Positions 63,710 through 64,000 of a stretch of 64,000 bases of DNA are shown piece after piece. Made by a program: the position numbers and the translations under genes. Origin of the DNA: Erysipelotrichaceae bacterium (GTDB lineage Bacteria; Bacillota_I; Bacilli_A; Erysipelotrichales; Erysipelotrichaceae); NCBI GenBank assembly GCA_017404205.1, contig JAFRCV010000002.1, forward strand, positions 62,001-126,000, written 5' to 3'. The notes beneath the pieces were generated by a model. It did no database searches. It was not told the DNA's origin and saw only the letters and a list, made by a program, of their open reading frames with translations. Positions within the stretch are counted from its first letter, which is position 1; each line of letters opens with the position of its first letter.

Positions 63710-64000
63710 ATGATTGCGAAAGATTTCATGATAGGTGCGGCCACTGCCGCTCATCAAGTTGAAGGAAACAATATTCATAGTGATTATTGGCTACAAGAAA
63801 ATATGCCACATACAAGTTTTTTAGAACCAAGTGGCATTGCGTGTGATCATTATAATCGATACAAAGAAGATATAAAAATGATGGCAGATGCAGGCCTTAA
63901 TGCCTATCGTTTCTCTATTGAATGGGCAAGAATCGAACCAGAAGAGGGCTTATTTGATGAAAATGAAATCAATCATTATGAAGATGTAATTAATACTTGT
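63710..64000 (+). CDS. GH1 beta-glucosidase / 6-phospho-beta-glucosidase, N-terminal part
   Basis: 97 codons are present and the frame runs out of the window. Begins MIAKDFMIGAATAAHQVEGN, then CDHYNRYKEDIKMMADAGLN and AYRFSIEWARIEPEEG, which are hallmark GH1 segments. Whether the substrate is phosphorylated cannot be told, since the deciding residues are downstream. GGGGGG-rich site just upstream; same operon as the GH43 gene. Confidence 0.92.
   Translation, partial: MIAKDFMIGAATAAHQVEGNNIHSDYWLQENMPHTSFLEPSGIACDHYNRYKEDIKMMADAGLNAYRFSIEWARIEPEEGLFDENEINHYEDVINTC

Noticed and set aside
1-64000. Mycoplasma code (UGA as Trp)
   Set aside because: TGA ends tadA, the ybaK-like gene and rsmA, and Trp is written TGG at conserved sites, so UGA is a stop.
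1-64000. tRNA and rRNA genes, insertion sequences, prophage
   Set aside because: No tRNA cloverleaf tails, rRNA segments, transposases or integrase-like frames were recognised by reading; a covariance scan was not possible.

Overview
The window is an AT-rich chromosomal segment of a low-GC Gram-positive bacterium (Bacillota), most likely a gut-type member of the Bacilli/Erysipelotrichales side of the phylum. The evidence is the origin-proximal gene order (dnaN, yaaA, recF, gyrB, gyrA ... serS, ffs, tadA, dnaX, recR), strong AGGAGG ribosome binding sites, a serS T-box, a glmS ribozyme, parS sites and a type III glutamine synthetase. UGA is used as a stop (end of tadA, of the ybaK-like gene and of rsmA), so the code is the standard bacterial one and not the Mycoplasma one. 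rpmD is missing from the spc cluster, a loss shared with Mollicutes. Cell-wall precursor genes (glmS, a glmU-like gene) suggest a walled cell. The exact genus cannot be given from this sequence.

Layout. 1-6170: end of dnaN, a terminator, then the yaaA-recF-gyrB-gyrA operon. 6194-7304 (minus): a lipoprotein and a DUF3842 protein. 7345-7938: an ECF transporter S component behind a leader that ends in a terminator-like hairpin. 8017-14335 (minus): glmS (with a self-cleaving ribozyme in its leader), type III glutamine synthetase, CTP synthase and a glutathione-peroxidase homologue, a cluster centred on glutamine. 14445-15959: T-box controlled serS. 15960-16000: two parS-like sites. 16044-16120: SRP RNA. 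16137-23590: tadA, a kinase-like protein, dnaX, recR, two unusual genes (a Card1/DUF1887-like nuclease relative and an EVE/PUA-like protein), an Hpt-like protein and mnmG. 23660-29940: RluA-type pseudouridine synthase, YbaK-like deacylase, ispD, rnmV, rsmA, ispE, a glmU-like gene with a degenerate first domain, and prs. 29990-35121: yqgF, tldD/tldE, an iron-sulfur flavoprotein-like reductase and a membrane-anchored protein. 35279-49571: promoter, structured leader and the fused S10-spc-alpha ribosomal cluster with secY, adk, map, infA and rpoA. 49572-49959: decayed sequence. 49960-64000: an accessory sugar region with xylose genes (xylB, xylA), two AraC regulators, a GPH sugar symporter and glycosidases of families GH2, GH78, GH43 and GH1 plus a sugar isomerase.

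How it works together. The left three quarters is housekeeping: replication and topology, nucleotide supply, translation, tRNA and rRNA processing, and protein export. It is controlled mainly by RNA devices (T-box, glmS ribozyme, structured leaders) and by extended -10 promoters, several of which sit so close to the start codon that the mRNA should be leaderless. The right quarter is a catabolic locus. None of its glycosidases shows a signal peptide, so it most likely imports oligosaccharides through the GPH symporter and digests them in the cytoplasm, with xylose entering metabolism through XylA and XylB.

Most unusual items: the Card1-like and EVE-like gene pair inserted directly after recR without a CRISPR array nearby; the GlmU homologue lacking the uridylyltransferase signature; a slippery A7 run followed by an immediate -1 frame stop right after domain III of dnaX; the paired parS sites; and the leaderless promoters.
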